DNA of 64,000 nt from Bacteroidia bacterium (GCA_030428865.1 JAUIEK010000001.1:372001-436000); one strand, 5' to 3'; shown: positions 37,235 through 47,628, counted from the stretch's first letter. Program-made: numbers and translations. Notes: generated by a model from the letters alone, not told the origin.

Positions 37235-37754
37235 TAATAAAGTAGTGCACGCATTATACAATGATGATGAAGTAGTCCTAGAAGCTGTTAAGAAAGTAAA
37301 AGCTGCAAACCATCATATTGAAGAAGTATTTTGTCCGTTTCCTGTTCACGGTTTAGACAAGGCGATGGGATTAGCTCCTACAAGAATGGCAATTACATCA
37401 TTTTTGTACGGAATTACAGGCTTGTCTATTGCAATTTGGCTTACTTGGTATACAATGATTGGCAACTGGCCACAAGATATAGGAGGAAAACCAAGTTTTA
37501 GCTGGGCAGAAAACATGCCAGCTTTTGTTCCTATTATGTTTGAATTGACAGTGTTCTTTGCGGCTCACTTAATGGTCATTACTTTTTACATGAGAAGTAG
37601 AATATGGCCTTTTAAGAAAGCAGAAAATCCAGATCCAAGAACAACAGATGATCATTTTTTAATGGAAGTTCCTGTTCATGGAAATGAAGAAGAACTAACA
37701 AATCTGTTGAAAGAAACAGGAGCTGTAGAAATTAATATTGTAGATAAGCACTAA
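37227..37754 (+). CDS. actD: Alternative Complex III subunit ActD (DUF3341)
   Basis: 175 residues of the DUF3341 family. N-terminal soluble part VVHALYNDDEVVLEAVKKVK with the CPFPVHGLDKAMGL motif, then two membrane segments (ITSFLYGITGLSIAIWLTWY; IMFELTVFFAAHLMVITFYM) and a soluble tail ending TGAVEINIVDKH. A structural membrane subunit of ACIII. Overlaps actC by eight bases. Confidence 0.95.
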   Translation: MSSNKVVHALYNDDEVVLEAVKKVKAANHHIEEVFCPFPVHGLDKAMGLAPTRMAITSFLYGITGLSIAIWLTWYTMIGNWPQDIGGKPSFSWAENMPAFVPIMFELTVFFAAHLMVITFYMRSRIWPFKKAENPDPRTTDDHFLMEVPVHGNEEELTNLLKETGAVEINIVDKH

Positions 37755-37764
37755 TTAATTTAGA

Positions 37765-38316
37765 ATGAGAAAGTATATACAATTTAGTGTCACATTAATC
37801 GTATTGTTAGGGTTAACAGCTTGCTCTAGTAAAAGAGAACGCCAGCCTCAATATATGCCAGACATGTATGTAGCGGTTCCTTATGAAGCAGATGGAGCGG
37901 TAAAGGTTTCTTCTAATATTTCTTCAAATAGAAAACCTGTTGAAGGAACTATTGCAAGAGGTAAAGTTCCTTATGAGTATACAGATACAAATGAAGGATA
38001 CGAAAAAGCTAAGGAACAGCTAATATCACCATTAGCTAAAAATGAAGAGAATTTAGATAATGGTAAGATGATGTATGGTATTTACTGTGCAACTTGCCAT
38101 GGTACAAAAGGTGATGGTAATGGAGTTTTATCACAAAGAGAGAAGTTTCTAGGAATTCCAAATTATAAAGATAGAGATATCACAGAAGGAAGTATTTACC
38201 ATGTAATTATGTATGGTAAAAACCTAATGGGATCACATGCATCACAGCTTACTCATAAAGAGCGTTGGCAAGTAGTTCAGTATGTAGAAAAACTACGAAA
38301 CGATTTAATGAAATAA
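37765..38316 (+). CDS. actE: Alternative Complex III subunit ActE (monoheme cytochrome c lipoprotein)
   Basis: 183-residue lipoprotein with lipobox LTAC at residues 17-20, a MPDMYVAVPYE region, and one heme site CATCHGTKGDGNG near residue 109. The later Met in the LMGSHASQL loop is a likely axial ligand. Outer-leaf electron carrier of ACIII. Ten bases from actD. Confidence 0.95.
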   Translation: MRKYIQFSVTLIVLLGLTACSSKRERQPQYMPDMYVAVPYEADGAVKVSSNISSNRKPVEGTIARGKVPYEYTDTNEGYEKAKEQLISPLAKNEENLDNGKMMYGIYCATCHGTKGDGNGVLSQREKFLGIPNYKDRDITEGSIYHVIMYGKNLMGSHASQLTHKERWQVVQYVEKLRNDLMK

Positions 38317-38343
38317 TTACAATACGGAAGAATACTTAAAGAT

Positions 38344-39738
38344 ATGTATCAATTCTCAAGTAAATTAAAGATATTTTCTATAGCCTTATTTATTTTAGGT
38401 CTTTTGGGAACAGGATGGAGTTTTTATAACGGATCTACTGCTACCATAGAAGATGCTAAAACCGCTATTGCTTCAAAACATGATGATGGTCATCATGGAA
38501 ACAAAAATGTTGATAGTCATAAAGAAACAAAGCATGCTGACTCTGATCAACATGAAGATGTTCATGCACAAGGAGATGAGCATGCAGAACATGTTCTGCA
38601 TCAAATGAAAAACAGACCTTGGTCGGCATTTTATGTGGCACTATTATTTTTCTTAGGAGTTACTCTTTTGGTATTAGCTTTTTACGCTGCGCAAAGAGTT
38701 GCTCAGGCAGGATGGTCCATTGTACTTTTTAGAGTGATGGAAGCAATTACAGCTAATTTACTGCCTGTTTCTATCATTATGGTTATAGTTATTGTATTAA
38801 CAGGAATGCACTTTAATCACTTGTTTACTTGGATGGGAGAAGGTGTTTTTGATAAAGCAAGCGAAAATTATGATCCAATAGTAGCAGGAAAAGCTTGGTG
38901 GTTAAATGTTCCTGGTTGGATGATTCGTGGAATTATCTATCTGATTGGATGGAATGCTTATAGATGGTTTATCAGAAAGAATTCAATAGCAGAAGATACA
39001 GCTACTTCTATCAAAATTTATAAAAGAAATTACAATGTATCTGTTATTTTTCTTGTTTTCTTCATGGCAACAGAAAGTATGGCTGCTTGGGATTGGATTA
39101 TGGGACTAGACCCACACTGGTTCTCTACATTATTTGGTTGGTACGTTCTAGCTACTTTGTTGGTAAGTGCTTTAACAACCATTGCATTTGTAACAATTTA
39201 TTTAAGATCAAAAGGATATTTACCAAAAGTAAATGATAGCCACATACATGATTTGGCAAAGTTTATGTTCGGATTTTCTGTGTTCTGGACATATCTGTGG
39301 TTTGCACAGTTTATGTTAATATGGTATGCAGATATGCCAGAAGAAACCACCTATTTTTTAATGCGATTTAACGAATACAAAACACTATTTTTATCAATGG
39401 TAGTTATGAACTTTGCTTTTCCTGTTCTATTACTGCTTAATAGTGACTTTAAAAGTAGACCTTGGTTTGTTATTATTGGTGGAGTTGTAATTTTAGCAGG
39501 GCATTATATCGATCTTTTTATAATGATTATGCCAGGAACAGTAGGCGAAAGTTGGGGATTTGGAATTCCTGAATTAAGTGCTACATTCTTATTTTTAGGG
39601 ATATTTATTTATACTGTATTTAGCGCATTTGCCAAAGCAGATCCAGTAGCAAAAGGGAATCCATTTTTGCACGAGAGTGAGCATTTTCACTATTACAATA
39701 TAGAACACCACTCAGCAGGAGAAGAAAATCATCATTAA
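38344..39738 (+). CDS. actF: Alternative Complex III subunit ActF (NrfD-like)
   Basis: 464 residues with about ten membrane segments, paralogous to ActC. A long His/Asp-rich hydrophilic N-terminal loop (residues ~40-85, with HDDGHHGNK and DSHKETKHADSDQH) precedes the helices; this sort of metal-like insert is common in Bacteroidota ActF. The C-terminus is also His-rich (EHFHYYNIEHHSAGEENHH). Completes the ACIII set. Confidence 0.94.
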   Translation: MYQFSSKLKIFSIALFILGLLGTGWSFYNGSTATIEDAKTAIASKHDDGHHGNKNVDSHKETKHADSDQHEDVHAQGDEHAEHVLHQMKNRPWSAFYVALLFFLGVTLLVLAFYAAQRVAQAGWSIVLFRVMEAITANLLPVSIIMVIVIVLTGMHFNHLFTWMGEGVFDKASENYDPIVAGKAWWLNVPGWMIRGIIYLIGWNAYRWFIRKNSIAEDTATSIKIYKRNYNVSVIFLVFFMATESMAAWDWIMGLDPHWFSTLFGWYVLATLLVSALTTIAFVTIYLRSKGYLPKVNDSHIHDLAKFMFGFSVFWTYLWFAQFMLIWYADMPEETTYFLMRFNEYKTLFLSMVVMNFAFPVLLLLNSDFKSRPWFVIIGGVVILAGHYIDLFIMIMPGTVGESWGFGIPELSATFLFLGIFIYTVFSAFAKADPVAKGNPFLHESEHFHYYNIEHHSAGEENHH

Positions 39739-39764
39739 ATTAACAATAATTAAGAAGTAACTAT

Positions 39765-40772
39765 ATGCTAGCTCTATTTTATATTTTTATAGGTGTTGCA
39801 ATCGGAGTAAGTTTCTGGCAAATTACCAGAATCATGAACTTTAGAAGTGTTATTGCAACTGATAAAGATAATGATACACAAGGAAAGTTGTTCTTAGTGT
39901 TTACAGCATTCTTATATGCTATGATGATTTATTGTCTTATAGGAATGAATGTAATCATGTTACCAGAATCTGCTTCTATAGAAGGAGAAAATGACGATAT
40001 CTTATTTAATATTTCGTTCTGGTTAATTGGGGTAGTTCAATTTATTATGCAATTTATTATTTTCTACTTTTCATACAAGTATAGAGGTAGAAAAAATCAG
40101 AAAGCAAAATTTTATGCAGATAGCCATAAGTTAGAGTTGATTTGGACTGTAACACCTGCAATTGTATTAGTAGTATTAATTGGTTATGGATTGTGGCAAT
40201 GGAATAATGTAATGGATCTATCAGATGAGGAAGATCCACTAATTATCGAGGTGTATTCTCAGCAATTTAGATGGGATGCTCGTTATGCAGGAGCAGATAA
40301 CACGCTAGGCTTAGGAAACGTGAATTTTATCAAAGGTATTAACACAATGGGTGTTGATATGTCAGACAAGGCATCTCAAGATGATAAGCAAGTAACAGAA
40401 ATCCATCTTCCAGTTGGCAGAAAAGTGATTTTTAAGTTCCGCTCTCAAGATGTTTTGCACTCTGCTTATATGCCACACTTTAGAGCACAGATGAATTGTG
40501 TTCCAGGAATGGTTACTCAGTTTGGCTTTACCCCTAAATATACCACAGAGCAAATGAGGCAAAATTCTGAGGTAATTGCCAAAACAGAAGGAATTAACAA
40601 AATTCGTTCTGAAAAAGGAGAGGAGTTGTATGAGTTTGATTATATACTATTGTGTAACAAAATATGTGGAGCTTCTCACTACAATATGCAAATGAAGATT
40701 GTAGTAGAAGAAGAAGAAGCATTTAACAAATGGTTATCAGAACAACCTACGTTAGCAGAGGTAATTAAATAA
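39765..40772 (+). CDS. coxB: cytochrome c oxidase subunit II
   Basis: 335 residues. Two N-terminal membrane helices, then the conserved IWTVTPAIVLVVLIGYGLW and the cupredoxin domain. The CuA ligands are in CNKICGASHYNM (C-x3-C-x3-H-x2-M), matching the standard site, with the earlier His in VLHSAYMPHF. Supplies electrons to subunit I. 335 residues, longer than E. coli CyoA-type because of an insert between residues ~190 and 250. Next gene follows by 24 bases. Confidence 0.96.
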   Translation: MLALFYIFIGVAIGVSFWQITRIMNFRSVIATDKDNDTQGKLFLVFTAFLYAMMIYCLIGMNVIMLPESASIEGENDDILFNISFWLIGVVQFIMQFIIFYFSYKYRGRKNQKAKFYADSHKLELIWTVTPAIVLVVLIGYGLWQWNNVMDLSDEEDPLIIEVYSQQFRWDARYAGADNTLGLGNVNFIKGINTMGVDMSDKASQDDKQVTEIHLPVGRKVIFKFRSQDVLHSAYMPHFRAQMNCVPGMVTQFGFTPKYTTEQMRQNSEVIAKTEGINKIRSEKGEELYEFDYILLCNKICGASHYNMQMKIVVEEEEAFNKWLSEQPTLAEVIK

Positions 40773-40796
40773 ACGAAAGAAATTAATTTTAGGACT

Positions 40797-42578
40797 ATGT
40801 CAGAGCATCATCATAAAGAAACATTTGTAACGAAATACATTTTTAGCCAAGATCATAAAATGATTTCGAAGCAATTCTTAGTCACAGGGATGATTATGGG
40901 TGTTATAGGTGTATTTATGTCTATGTTGTTTCGCTTACAACTAGCTTGGCCAGAAAAATCGTTTACCATTATAGAAGCCTTTTTAGGATCACATCAAACA
41001 GATGGAATTATGGATCCTGATATGTACTTAGCTTTAGTAACCATACATGGTACAATTATGGTCTTTTTTGTTTTAACGGCAGGTTTAAGTGGTACATTTT
41101 CAAATTTATTAATTCCGTTACAAATTGGTGCTCGTGATATGGCATCAGGATTTTTGAATATGCTATCTTACTGGTTATTCTTTATTTCTTCTGTAGTAAT
41201 GGTTATTTCATTATTTGTAGAAGCAGGACCAGCCTCTGCAGGATGGACAATTTATCCACCACTAAGTGCGCTTCCACAAGCAATACCAGGCTCTGGTTTA
41301 GGAATGACATTATGGTTAGTATCAATGGCTATATTTATTGCTTCTTCATTAATAGGATCGCTTAACTACATTGTTACCATTTTAAATTTAAGGACAAAAG
41401 GAATGAAGATGACAAGATTGCCACTTACTATGTGGGCATTCTTTATCACTGCAATTATTGGTGTGGTTTCATTCCCTGTTTTATTATCAGCAGCTTTACT
41501 ATTAATTTTTGATAGAAGTTTTGGAACGTCATTCTACTTGTCTGATATTTTTATAGGTGGAGAAGTATTACATTATCAAGGGGGTTCCCCTGTTTTATTT
41601 GAACACTTATTTTGGTTCTTAGGACATCCAGAAGTATATATTGTATTACTTCCAGCATTAGGAATTACATCAGAGATTATATCAACACACTCAAGAAAAC
41701 CAATTTTTGGTTACCGAGCTATGGTAGGATCTATTATGGCAATCGCTTTTCTATCAACAATTGTATGGGGTCACCATATGTTTGTTTCAGGAATGAATCC
41801 GTTTTTAGGTTCTGTATTTACATTTACAACACTTTTAATTGCGATTCCATCAGCTGTAAAATCATTTAACTATATAACAACACTTTGGAAAGGAAATTTG
41901 CAGCTAAACCCTGCGATGTTATTTTCAATCGGATTGGTATCTACGTTTGTAACAGGAGGGTTAACAGGATTAGTTTTAGGAGATTCTGCTCTAGACATTA
42001 ATATTCATGATACGTATTTCGTAGTTGCACACTTTCACTTAGTAATGGGAGTTTCGGCTATTTTTGGTATGTATGCTGGAATATATCATTGGTTCCCAAA
42101 GATGTATGGCAGAATGATGAATAAAACAATGGGTTACTGGCATTTTTGGATAACCATTATTTCTGCGTACGGAGTATTTTTCCCAATGCACTTTATTGGT
42201 TTAGCAGGTTTGCCACGTAGATATTATACAAATACCGCATTCCCAATGTTTGATGATATTGCAGATGTTAATGTAGTAATTACGGTATTTGCTATTATTG
42301 GAGGTTTAGCACAAATTATATTCTTAGCAAATTTCTTTATTTCTATTTATAGAGGTCAAAAAGCGTCACAGAATCCGTGGAATTCTAACACAATAGAGTG
42401 GACTACGCCAGTAGAACATATTCATGGAAACTGGCCAGGAAAAATTCCAGAAGTTCATAGATGGGCTTACGATTATAGTAAGCGAATAGATCCAGAAGAT
42501 GATGATAGTGATTATTTACACGGTCAAGATTTTGTTTTGCAGACCGTTCCGTTAAAAGAAGGAGAAGAAGCTTCTTAA
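40797..42578 (+). CDS. coxA: cytochrome c oxidase subunit I
   Basis: 593-residue heme-copper oxidase core with twelve-helix layout. Copper B and heme ligands are visible: HPEVYIVLLPALG (His-Tyr cross-link pair), WGHHMFVSGM (two His) and HDTYFVVAHFHLVMG (heme a and a3 His). The first heme a His is in ALVTIHGTIMVFFVLT. K- and D-type proton path residues of the A family are expected in these segments. Last gene of the operon, followed by a terminator. Confidence 0.97.
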   Translation: MSEHHHKETFVTKYIFSQDHKMISKQFLVTGMIMGVIGVFMSMLFRLQLAWPEKSFTIIEAFLGSHQTDGIMDPDMYLALVTIHGTIMVFFVLTAGLSGTFSNLLIPLQIGARDMASGFLNMLSYWLFFISSVVMVISLFVEAGPASAGWTIYPPLSALPQAIPGSGLGMTLWLVSMAIFIASSLIGSLNYIVTILNLRTKGMKMTRLPLTMWAFFITAIIGVVSFPVLLSAALLLIFDRSFGTSFYLSDIFIGGEVLHYQGGSPVLFEHLFWFLGHPEVYIVLLPALGITSEIISTHSRKPIFGYRAMVGSIMAIAFLSTIVWGHHMFVSGMNPFLGSVFTFTTLLIAIPSAVKSFNYITTLWKGNLQLNPAMLFSIGLVSTFVTGGLTGLVLGDSALDINIHDTYFVVAHFHLVMGVSAIFGMYAGIYHWFPKMYGRMMNKTMGYWHFWITIISAYGVFFPMHFIGLAGLPRRYYTNTAFPMFDDIADVNVVITVFAIIGGLAQIIFLANFFISIYRGQKASQNPWNSNTIEWTTPVEHIHGNWPGKIPEVHRWAYDYSKRIDPEDDDSDYLHGQDFVLQTVPLKEGEEAS

Positions 42579-42580
42579 AT

Positions 42581-42617
42581 AAACAAAAAACCTTTCCATA
42601 TGGAAAGGTTTTTTGTT
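42581..42617 (+). terminator. terminator after coxA
   Basis: AAACAAAAAACCTTTCCATA and its complement TATGGAAAGGTTTTTTGTT form a long stem with flanking A and T tracts directly after the coxA stop. Confidence 0.9.
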
Positions 42618-42634
42618 GGTTACCGACATACTTT

Positions 42635-42661
42635 TTGCTACTTCAAATTCTAGTATATTTG
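42635..42661 (+). promoter_or_regulatory. promoter of ruvB
   Basis: TTG at 42635-42637 and TATATTTG at 42654-42661, with a 16-base spacer, just four bases before the ruvB ATG. A leaderless or nearly leaderless transcript would result. Confidence 0.5.
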
Positions 42662-42665
42662 TGTT

Positions 42666-43688
42666 ATGAATGAGCACTTAAACCCAGAAAATCATCATTT
42701 CTCCAACGAAGAATTGGATATAGAAAAAAAACTAAGACCGTTATCGTTTGATGATTTTACGGGGCAGCAACAAGCTATTGAAAATCTGAAGGTTTTTGTA
42801 GAAGCAGCCAACCGTCGAGAAGAAGCGTTGGATCATACGTTATTTCATGGACCACCAGGTTTGGGAAAAACTACGCTCGCTCATATTTTATCAAATGAAT
42901 TAAATGTTGGAATTAAGGTAACGTCAGGTCCTGTATTAGATAAACCAGGAGATTTAGCAGGTTTGTTAACTAATCTGGAGCCTAGAGATGTGCTGTTTAT
43001 TGATGAAATTCATCGATTAAGCCCTGTAGTGGAAGAATATTTATACTCTGCTATGGAAGATTATAAAATTGATATCATGATTGAATCAGGACCAAATGCG
43101 AGGACGGTTCAGATTAATCTAGAACCATTTACTCTTGTCGGAGCAACAACTCGGTCAGGATTATTAACCTCTCCTATGAGAGCTCGATTTGGTATCAGTA
43201 GCCGATTACATTACTACAATACAGAATTGTTAACAACAATTGTTCAAAGAAGTGCGACCATTTTAAAAGTACCTATATCAATGGAGGCGGCTATAGAAAT
43301 TGCAGGAAGAAGTAGAGGCACGCCAAGAATAGCAAATGCACTGTTGCGAAGAGTTCGAGATTTTGCTCAAATTAAAGGAGATGGAAATATTACGATTGCT
43401 ATTGCTAAATATGCCTTAGAAGCATTGCATGTTGATGCACATGGGTTGGATGAGATGGACAATAAAATACTATCCACAATAATAGATAAATTTAAAGGAG
43501 GACCTGTAGGAATAAGCACGTTGGCAACAGCAGTTGGTGAAAATGCAGAAACAATAGAAGAAGTTTATGAACCATTTTTAATTCAAGAAGGATTTGTAAT
43601 GAGAACTCCTAGAGGTAGAGAAGTCACAGAAGCAGCATATAAACATTTAGGAAAAGTAAAAGGAAGCAGTCAAACAGAATTATTTTAA
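42666..43688 (+). CDS. ruvB: Holliday junction branch-migration helicase RuvB
   Basis: 340-residue AAA+ motor. Walker [12 protein letters not shown], Walker B LFIDEIHR, sensor 1 LVGATTRSG and the winged-helix tail with [18 protein letters not shown] are all standard. Works with RuvA and RuvC in recombination. The stop overlaps the SulP gene start (TAATG), so the two are co-translated even though functionally unrelated. Confidence 0.98.
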   Translation: MNEHLNPENHHFSNEELDIEKKLRPLSFDDFTGQQQAIENLKVFVEAANRREEALDHTLFHGPPGLGKTTLAHILSNELNVGIKVTSGPVLDKPGDLAGLLTNLEPRDVLFIDEIHRLSPVVEEYLYSAMEDYKIDIMIESGPNARTVQINLEPFTLVGATTRSGLLTSPMRARFGISSRLHYYNTELLTTIVQRSATILKVPISMEAAIEIAGRSRGTPRIANALLRRVRDFAQIKGDGNITIAIAKYALEALHVDAHGLDEMDNKILSTIIDKFKGGPVGISTLATAVGENAETIEEVYEPFLIQEGFVMRTPRGREVTEAAYKHLGKVKGSSQTELF

Positions 43689-45430
43689 TGAAAAAGATTA
43701 AGCAACTGATACCTATTTTAGAATGGTTGCCAAATTACAATTCCTCTCGTTTAAGAGGAGATGTAGTGGCGGGTATTACAGTTGCTATTATTTTAATTCC
43801 GCAAGGAATTGCATACGCTTTAATTGCAGGACTGCCTCCTATTTATGGATTGTATAGTGCACTTGTTCCCCAAGTTATATATGCCATATTTGGATCTTCT
43901 AGGCAAGTGGCTATTGGACCTGTTGCAATGGATTCTTTAATTGTTGCTACGGGAGTTTCTACACTAGCCCTAGCAGGATCTGAAAGTTATATTGCAATTG
44001 CAATTCTTTTAGCATTTGTAGTAGGAGCAATTCAGTTTTTAATGGGGGTTTTCCAACTAGGATTTATTGTTAATTTTTTATCAAGACCCGTCATTACAGG
44101 ATTTACGTCTGCAGTAGCTTTTATTATTGGTTTAAATCAATTTAGAAATTTACTTGGAGTCAATTTTATACAAAGTGATCAAGTGCAATATTTATTAAAA
44201 GACATTTGGTTTAATGTTTTAGATTTTCATCAACCAACAGCAGTTTTAGGATTGATTTCTGTCATGATTATTATTTGGTTGAGAAAGATTAATAAAAAGA
44301 TTCCAAATGCACTGATTGTAATCGTTATAGGAATTCTTTCTGTACGTTTTTTAGGGGCTTATTTTAAAGATATTTCAATTGTAAAAGATATTCCTTCAGG
44401 CCTTCCGGGTTTTGTGTTTCCTGAGTTAGATATCGACCAGATTAGAGAATTAATGCCTATTGCTCTTACATTAGTAATGGTTGGATATTTAGAAACAATT
44501 TCTATAGGAAAATCTTTAGAGGCAAAACAAGATGAATACAAAATAAGGCCCAATCAAGAACTTATTGCTTTGGGGTTAAGTAACTTAATAGGGTCATTAT
44601 TTAAAGCTTATCCATCTGCTTCCAGTTTTTCAAGATCCGCTATCAATCAGGAGTCAGGTGCAACAACAGGAATGGCATCTTTAGTTTCTGTATTGATTGT
44701 ATTAGGGACGCTCATGTTTTTAACACCATTGTTTTATCATCTGCCCAAAACCGTACTGGCGGCAATTATTATTGTAGCTGTTTTTGGTTTATTAAACATT
44801 AAAGAGGCGATATATTTATGGAAGGCAGATCATATGGATTTTTGGTTGTTAATAGCCACTTTTTTATCCACTTTAGTATTTGGTATTGAGTACGGAATTA
44901 TGATTGGAGTAGGCCTTTCATTAACAGTTTTAATTTTTCGAACATCACGTCCTTATACAGTAGAATTAGGAAAAGTTCCGAATTCCAATTTTTATAGAAA
45001 CAAATATCGTTTTCCTGAGGTAATTATTGATGAAGAAGTTTTGATCTTCCGTTTTGATGCACAATTATTCTATGCAAATGCAAGCTATTTTAGAGATCAA
45101 TTAGACAAGATGACAGATGCAAGAGGAAGTAAGTTAAAGCTAATTGTTTTAGATGCCGAAAGTATCAATCGAGTAGACAGTACAGGTGTTGAAATGCTAA
45201 AGGATAGGGTAAAATATTATCAGAAAAAAGGAATCTTATTTTACTTTGCTGGGGTAAAAGGACCTGTAAGAGATCAACTGTTTAGGGGGAAAATATTACA
45301 ATTGATAGACATTAATCACTTTTTCATGCGAGTTAATGGTGCTGTAAAATTTTTTAAAACAGGTAATAGAGAACATGAGAAAAAGTTTGAACATTATATA
45401 CATCAATCATACGAACATCAAATAAAATAA
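43688..45430 (+). CDS. SulP-family anion transporter
   Basis: 580 residues: a ten-to-fourteen-helix SulP core with the signature GLYSALVPQVIYAIFG and the STAS regulatory domain at residues ~435-545, including LIVLDAESINRVDSTGVEML. SulP proteins carry sulfate, bicarbonate or other anions; the neighbouring persulfide-metabolising gene favours a sulfur oxyanion. Start overlaps ruvB, next gene begins three bases after. Confidence 0.92.
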   Translation: MKKIKQLIPILEWLPNYNSSRLRGDVVAGITVAIILIPQGIAYALIAGLPPIYGLYSALVPQVIYAIFGSSRQVAIGPVAMDSLIVATGVSTLALAGSESYIAIAILLAFVVGAIQFLMGVFQLGFIVNFLSRPVITGFTSAVAFIIGLNQFRNLLGVNFIQSDQVQYLLKDIWFNVLDFHQPTAVLGLISVMIIIWLRKINKKIPNALIVIVIGILSVRFLGAYFKDISIVKDIPSGLPGFVFPELDIDQIRELMPIALTLVMVGYLETISIGKSLEAKQDEYKIRPNQELIALGLSNLIGSLFKAYPSASSFSRSAINQESGATTGMASLVSVLIVLGTLMFLTPLFYHLPKTVLAAIIIVAVFGLLNIKEAIYLWKADHMDFWLLIATFLSTLVFGIEYGIMIGVGLSLTVLIFRTSRPYTVELGKVPNSNFYRNKYRFPEVIIDEEVLIFRFDAQLFYANASYFRDQLDKMTDARGSKLKLIVLDAESINRVDSTGVEMLKDRVKYYQKKGILFYFAGVKGPVRDQLFRGKILQLIDINHFFMRVNGAVKFFKTGNREHEKKFEHYIHQSYEHQIK

Positions 45431-45432
45431 TA

Positions 45433-46845
45433 ATGAAGATAGAGCAAATATATACGGGCTGTTTAGCACAAGGGGCGTACTATATAGAGAGCAATGGTGA
45501 GGCAGCCATTATAGACCCTTTACGAGAAGTAGATAATTATATAACAAGAGCAAAAAAAGACCAGGCAAAAATCAAATACATTTTTGAAACCCATTTTCAT
45601 GCAGATTTTGTTAGTGGGCATGTAACATTAGCTGAAAAAACAGGAGCAACAATCGTTTTTGGTCCTAATGCATCTACAAAATTTGATTCGTATATAGCGA
45701 AAGATAATGAGGTTTTTAAAATTGGAAATATCACAATTACTGTGTTGCATACACCAGGTCACACAATGGAAAGTACGACGTATCTAGTAAAAGATGAACA
45801 AGGTAAAAATCATGCTATTTTTAGTGGAGACACCTTGTTTTTGGGAGATGTAGGAAGACCCGATTTAGCTCAAAAGGCAGCAAACATGACACAAGAAGAA
45901 TTAGCAGGAACATTATTTGATAGTCTTCGCTCTAAAATAATGACACTGGAAGATGATGTGATTGTTTATCCTGCTCATGGAGCAGGTTCAGCATGTGGTA
46001 AAAACCTTAGTAAAGAAACAGTTGGAACCATTGGAGAACAAAAGAAAACGAACTATGCTTTGCGAGCAGATATGACTAGAGAAGAATTTATTAAAGAAGT
46101 TACTGATGGATTGATGCCTCCTCCAGAGTATTTTCCGTTAAATGTAAAGTTAAATAAGGAAGGATATGACTCTATAGATGCAGTAATGGAAAGAGGCACT
46201 AAAGCATTATCTGTTAAAAAATTTGAGTTGATAGCTAATGAAACTGATGCGTTAATTCTAGATGTAAGACATCAATCTGAATTCATAAAAGGTTTTATTC
46301 CGCAGTCTATTTTTATTGGTTTGGATGGAACATTTGCCCCTTGGGTTGGAGCTTTAATTAAAGATATCCAACAACCGATATTATTGGTGGTAGATCAAAA
46401 CAGAGAAGAGGAAACAATTACCAGATTATCTAGGGTTGGTTTTGATAATGTGTTGGGTTATTTAGAAGGCGGGTTTGATTCTTGGAAAAATGCAAAAAAA
46501 GAAGTTGATTCATTGCAATCAGTCTCTGCAACTTTCTTAGAAAATAAAATTGATAAAGAAGACGCTTTGGTATTTGATGTGAGAAAACCAGGTGAGTATG
46601 CTAAAGAACACATAGTAGATGTGCCTAGTACGCCACTCGATTTTATTAATGATCACATTACAGAATTTCCTACCAATAATGAGTTTTATGTGCATTGCGC
46701 AGGAGGTTACCGATCAGTAATTGCAGCATCTATTTTAAAAGCACGAGGATTCCATAAGGTGATTGATGTTGCTGGAGGATATGCTGCAATTAAAAAAACA
46801 AGCGTTAAAAGAACAGATACAGTATCATGTTCTTCAAAGAAATAA
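45433..46845 (+). CDS. CstB-like persulfide dioxygenase-rhodanese fusion
   Basis: 470 residues with three domains. Residues ~1-210: ETHE1/CstB-type metallo-beta-lactamase fold with THFHADFVSGH, LHTPGHTMES and the FSGDTLFLGDVGRPD ligand motifs; the HADF form, not HADH, is the CstB version. Residues ~255-345: a rhodanese fold whose active-site loop reads VDQNREEE, without Cys. Residues ~365-465: a rhodanese with the catalytic Cys in HCAGGYRSV. It should oxidise persulfide to sulfite and transfer sulfane sulfur. SulP precedes it by three bases, so sulfite or thiosulfate movement and sulfide detoxification may be coupled. Confidence 0.93.
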   Translation: MKIEQIYTGCLAQGAYYIESNGEAAIIDPLREVDNYITRAKKDQAKIKYIFETHFHADFVSGHVTLAEKTGATIVFGPNASTKFDSYIAKDNEVFKIGNITITVLHTPGHTMESTTYLVKDEQGKNHAIFSGDTLFLGDVGRPDLAQKAANMTQEELAGTLFDSLRSKIMTLEDDVIVYPAHGAGSACGKNLSKETVGTIGEQKKTNYALRADMTREEFIKEVTDGLMPPPEYFPLNVKLNKEGYDSIDAVMERGTKALSVKKFELIANETDALILDVRHQSEFIKGFIPQSIFIGLDGTFAPWVGALIKDIQQPILLVVDQNREEETITRLSRVGFDNVLGYLEGGFDSWKNAKKEVDSLQSVSATFLENKIDKEDALVFDVRKPGEYAKEHIVDVPSTPLDFINDHITEFPTNNEFYVHCAGGYRSVIAASILKARGFHKVIDVAGGYAAIKKTSVKRTDTVSCSSKK

Positions 46846-46908
46846 ATAGAAGAACAATCATAACATATAATCTTGTAAGATTTTTAGGGTAAAAATGGAA
46901 AGATAAAG

Positions 46909-47628
46909 ATGATACATCAATACAACATTGAAGGAATGACTTGCGGTAGTTGTAAAAAATCTGTAGAAGAATCATTACAAAAAGTAAAAAATGTAAAAGG
47001 AGTAGCAGTAGATATTCAAAAGAAAGAAGCAACTGTTACAATGGAAAAGTATGTTTCAACAGAAGAATTAAAAGCCGCATTACCTGTAAAATATAACTTA
47101 ACAGAAAAACAAATTAAGCATAAAATAGAAAGCAATCATGCTATATATGATAAAGAAAAGAGTAAGTTACAACAACTAAAGCCACTATTTTTAATACTCT
47201 TTTATATTACGGTTGCTAGTATTTTAATGCATTATCAAGATTGGAATATACAATCTTTCATGTTAGATTTTATGGGGTTGTTTTATATTGTTTTTAGTTT
47301 CTTTAAAATGCTAGACTTAAAAGGATTTCCTAGTTCATTTAGTATGTATGATCCTTTGGCTAAAAAATTGCCGATTTATGCAAAAGTTTATCCATTTATT
47401 GAAACAGTATTAGGACTGATGTTTTTGTTGAGAATTCAAATTCCTATAGCATTAATCATAACGATTGTTGTTTTAGGAATAACAACCGTTGGAGTTACAA
47501 AAACCTTATTAGATAAAAAATCTATTAAGTGTGCTTGTTTAGGAACCGCTTTAAATTTACCAATGACAGAAGCAACTTTTATTGAAAATGCTATTATGCT
47601 AGTCATGGCAATACTCATGTTAATTTAA
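46909..47628 (+). CDS. HMA-domain fused to a MauE/DoxX-like membrane protein
   Basis: 239 residues. Residues 1-70 are a heavy-metal-associated domain with the copper/mercury-type site GMTCGSCKKSVEESLQKV. The rest has four or five membrane segments (LKPLFLILFYITVASILMHY; PIALIITIVVLGITTVGVTK), with a CAC pair near the end (KSIKCACLGTAL). Resembles MauE/methylamine-utilisation and MerT-like proteins; either metal transfer to a membrane partner or thiol-redox work is possible. Third gene downstream of SulP, with a 63-bp gap. Confidence 0.82.
   Translation: MIHQYNIEGMTCGSCKKSVEESLQKVKNVKGVAVDIQKKEATVTMEKYVSTEELKAALPVKYNLTEKQIKHKIESNHAIYDKEKSKLQQLKPLFLILFYITVASILMHYQDWNIQSFMLDFMGLFYIVFSFFKMLDLKGFPSSFSMYDPLAKKLPIYAKVYPFIETVLGLMFLLRIQIPIALIITIVVLGITTVGVTKTLLDKKSIKCACLGTALNLPMTEATFIENAIMLVMAILMLI

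Noticed and set aside
45433..46845. Broken metal site in the metallo-beta-lactamase domain (HADF instead of HADH)
   Set aside because: The HADF form is normal for CstB-type persulfide dioxygenases, so it is not a lesion.
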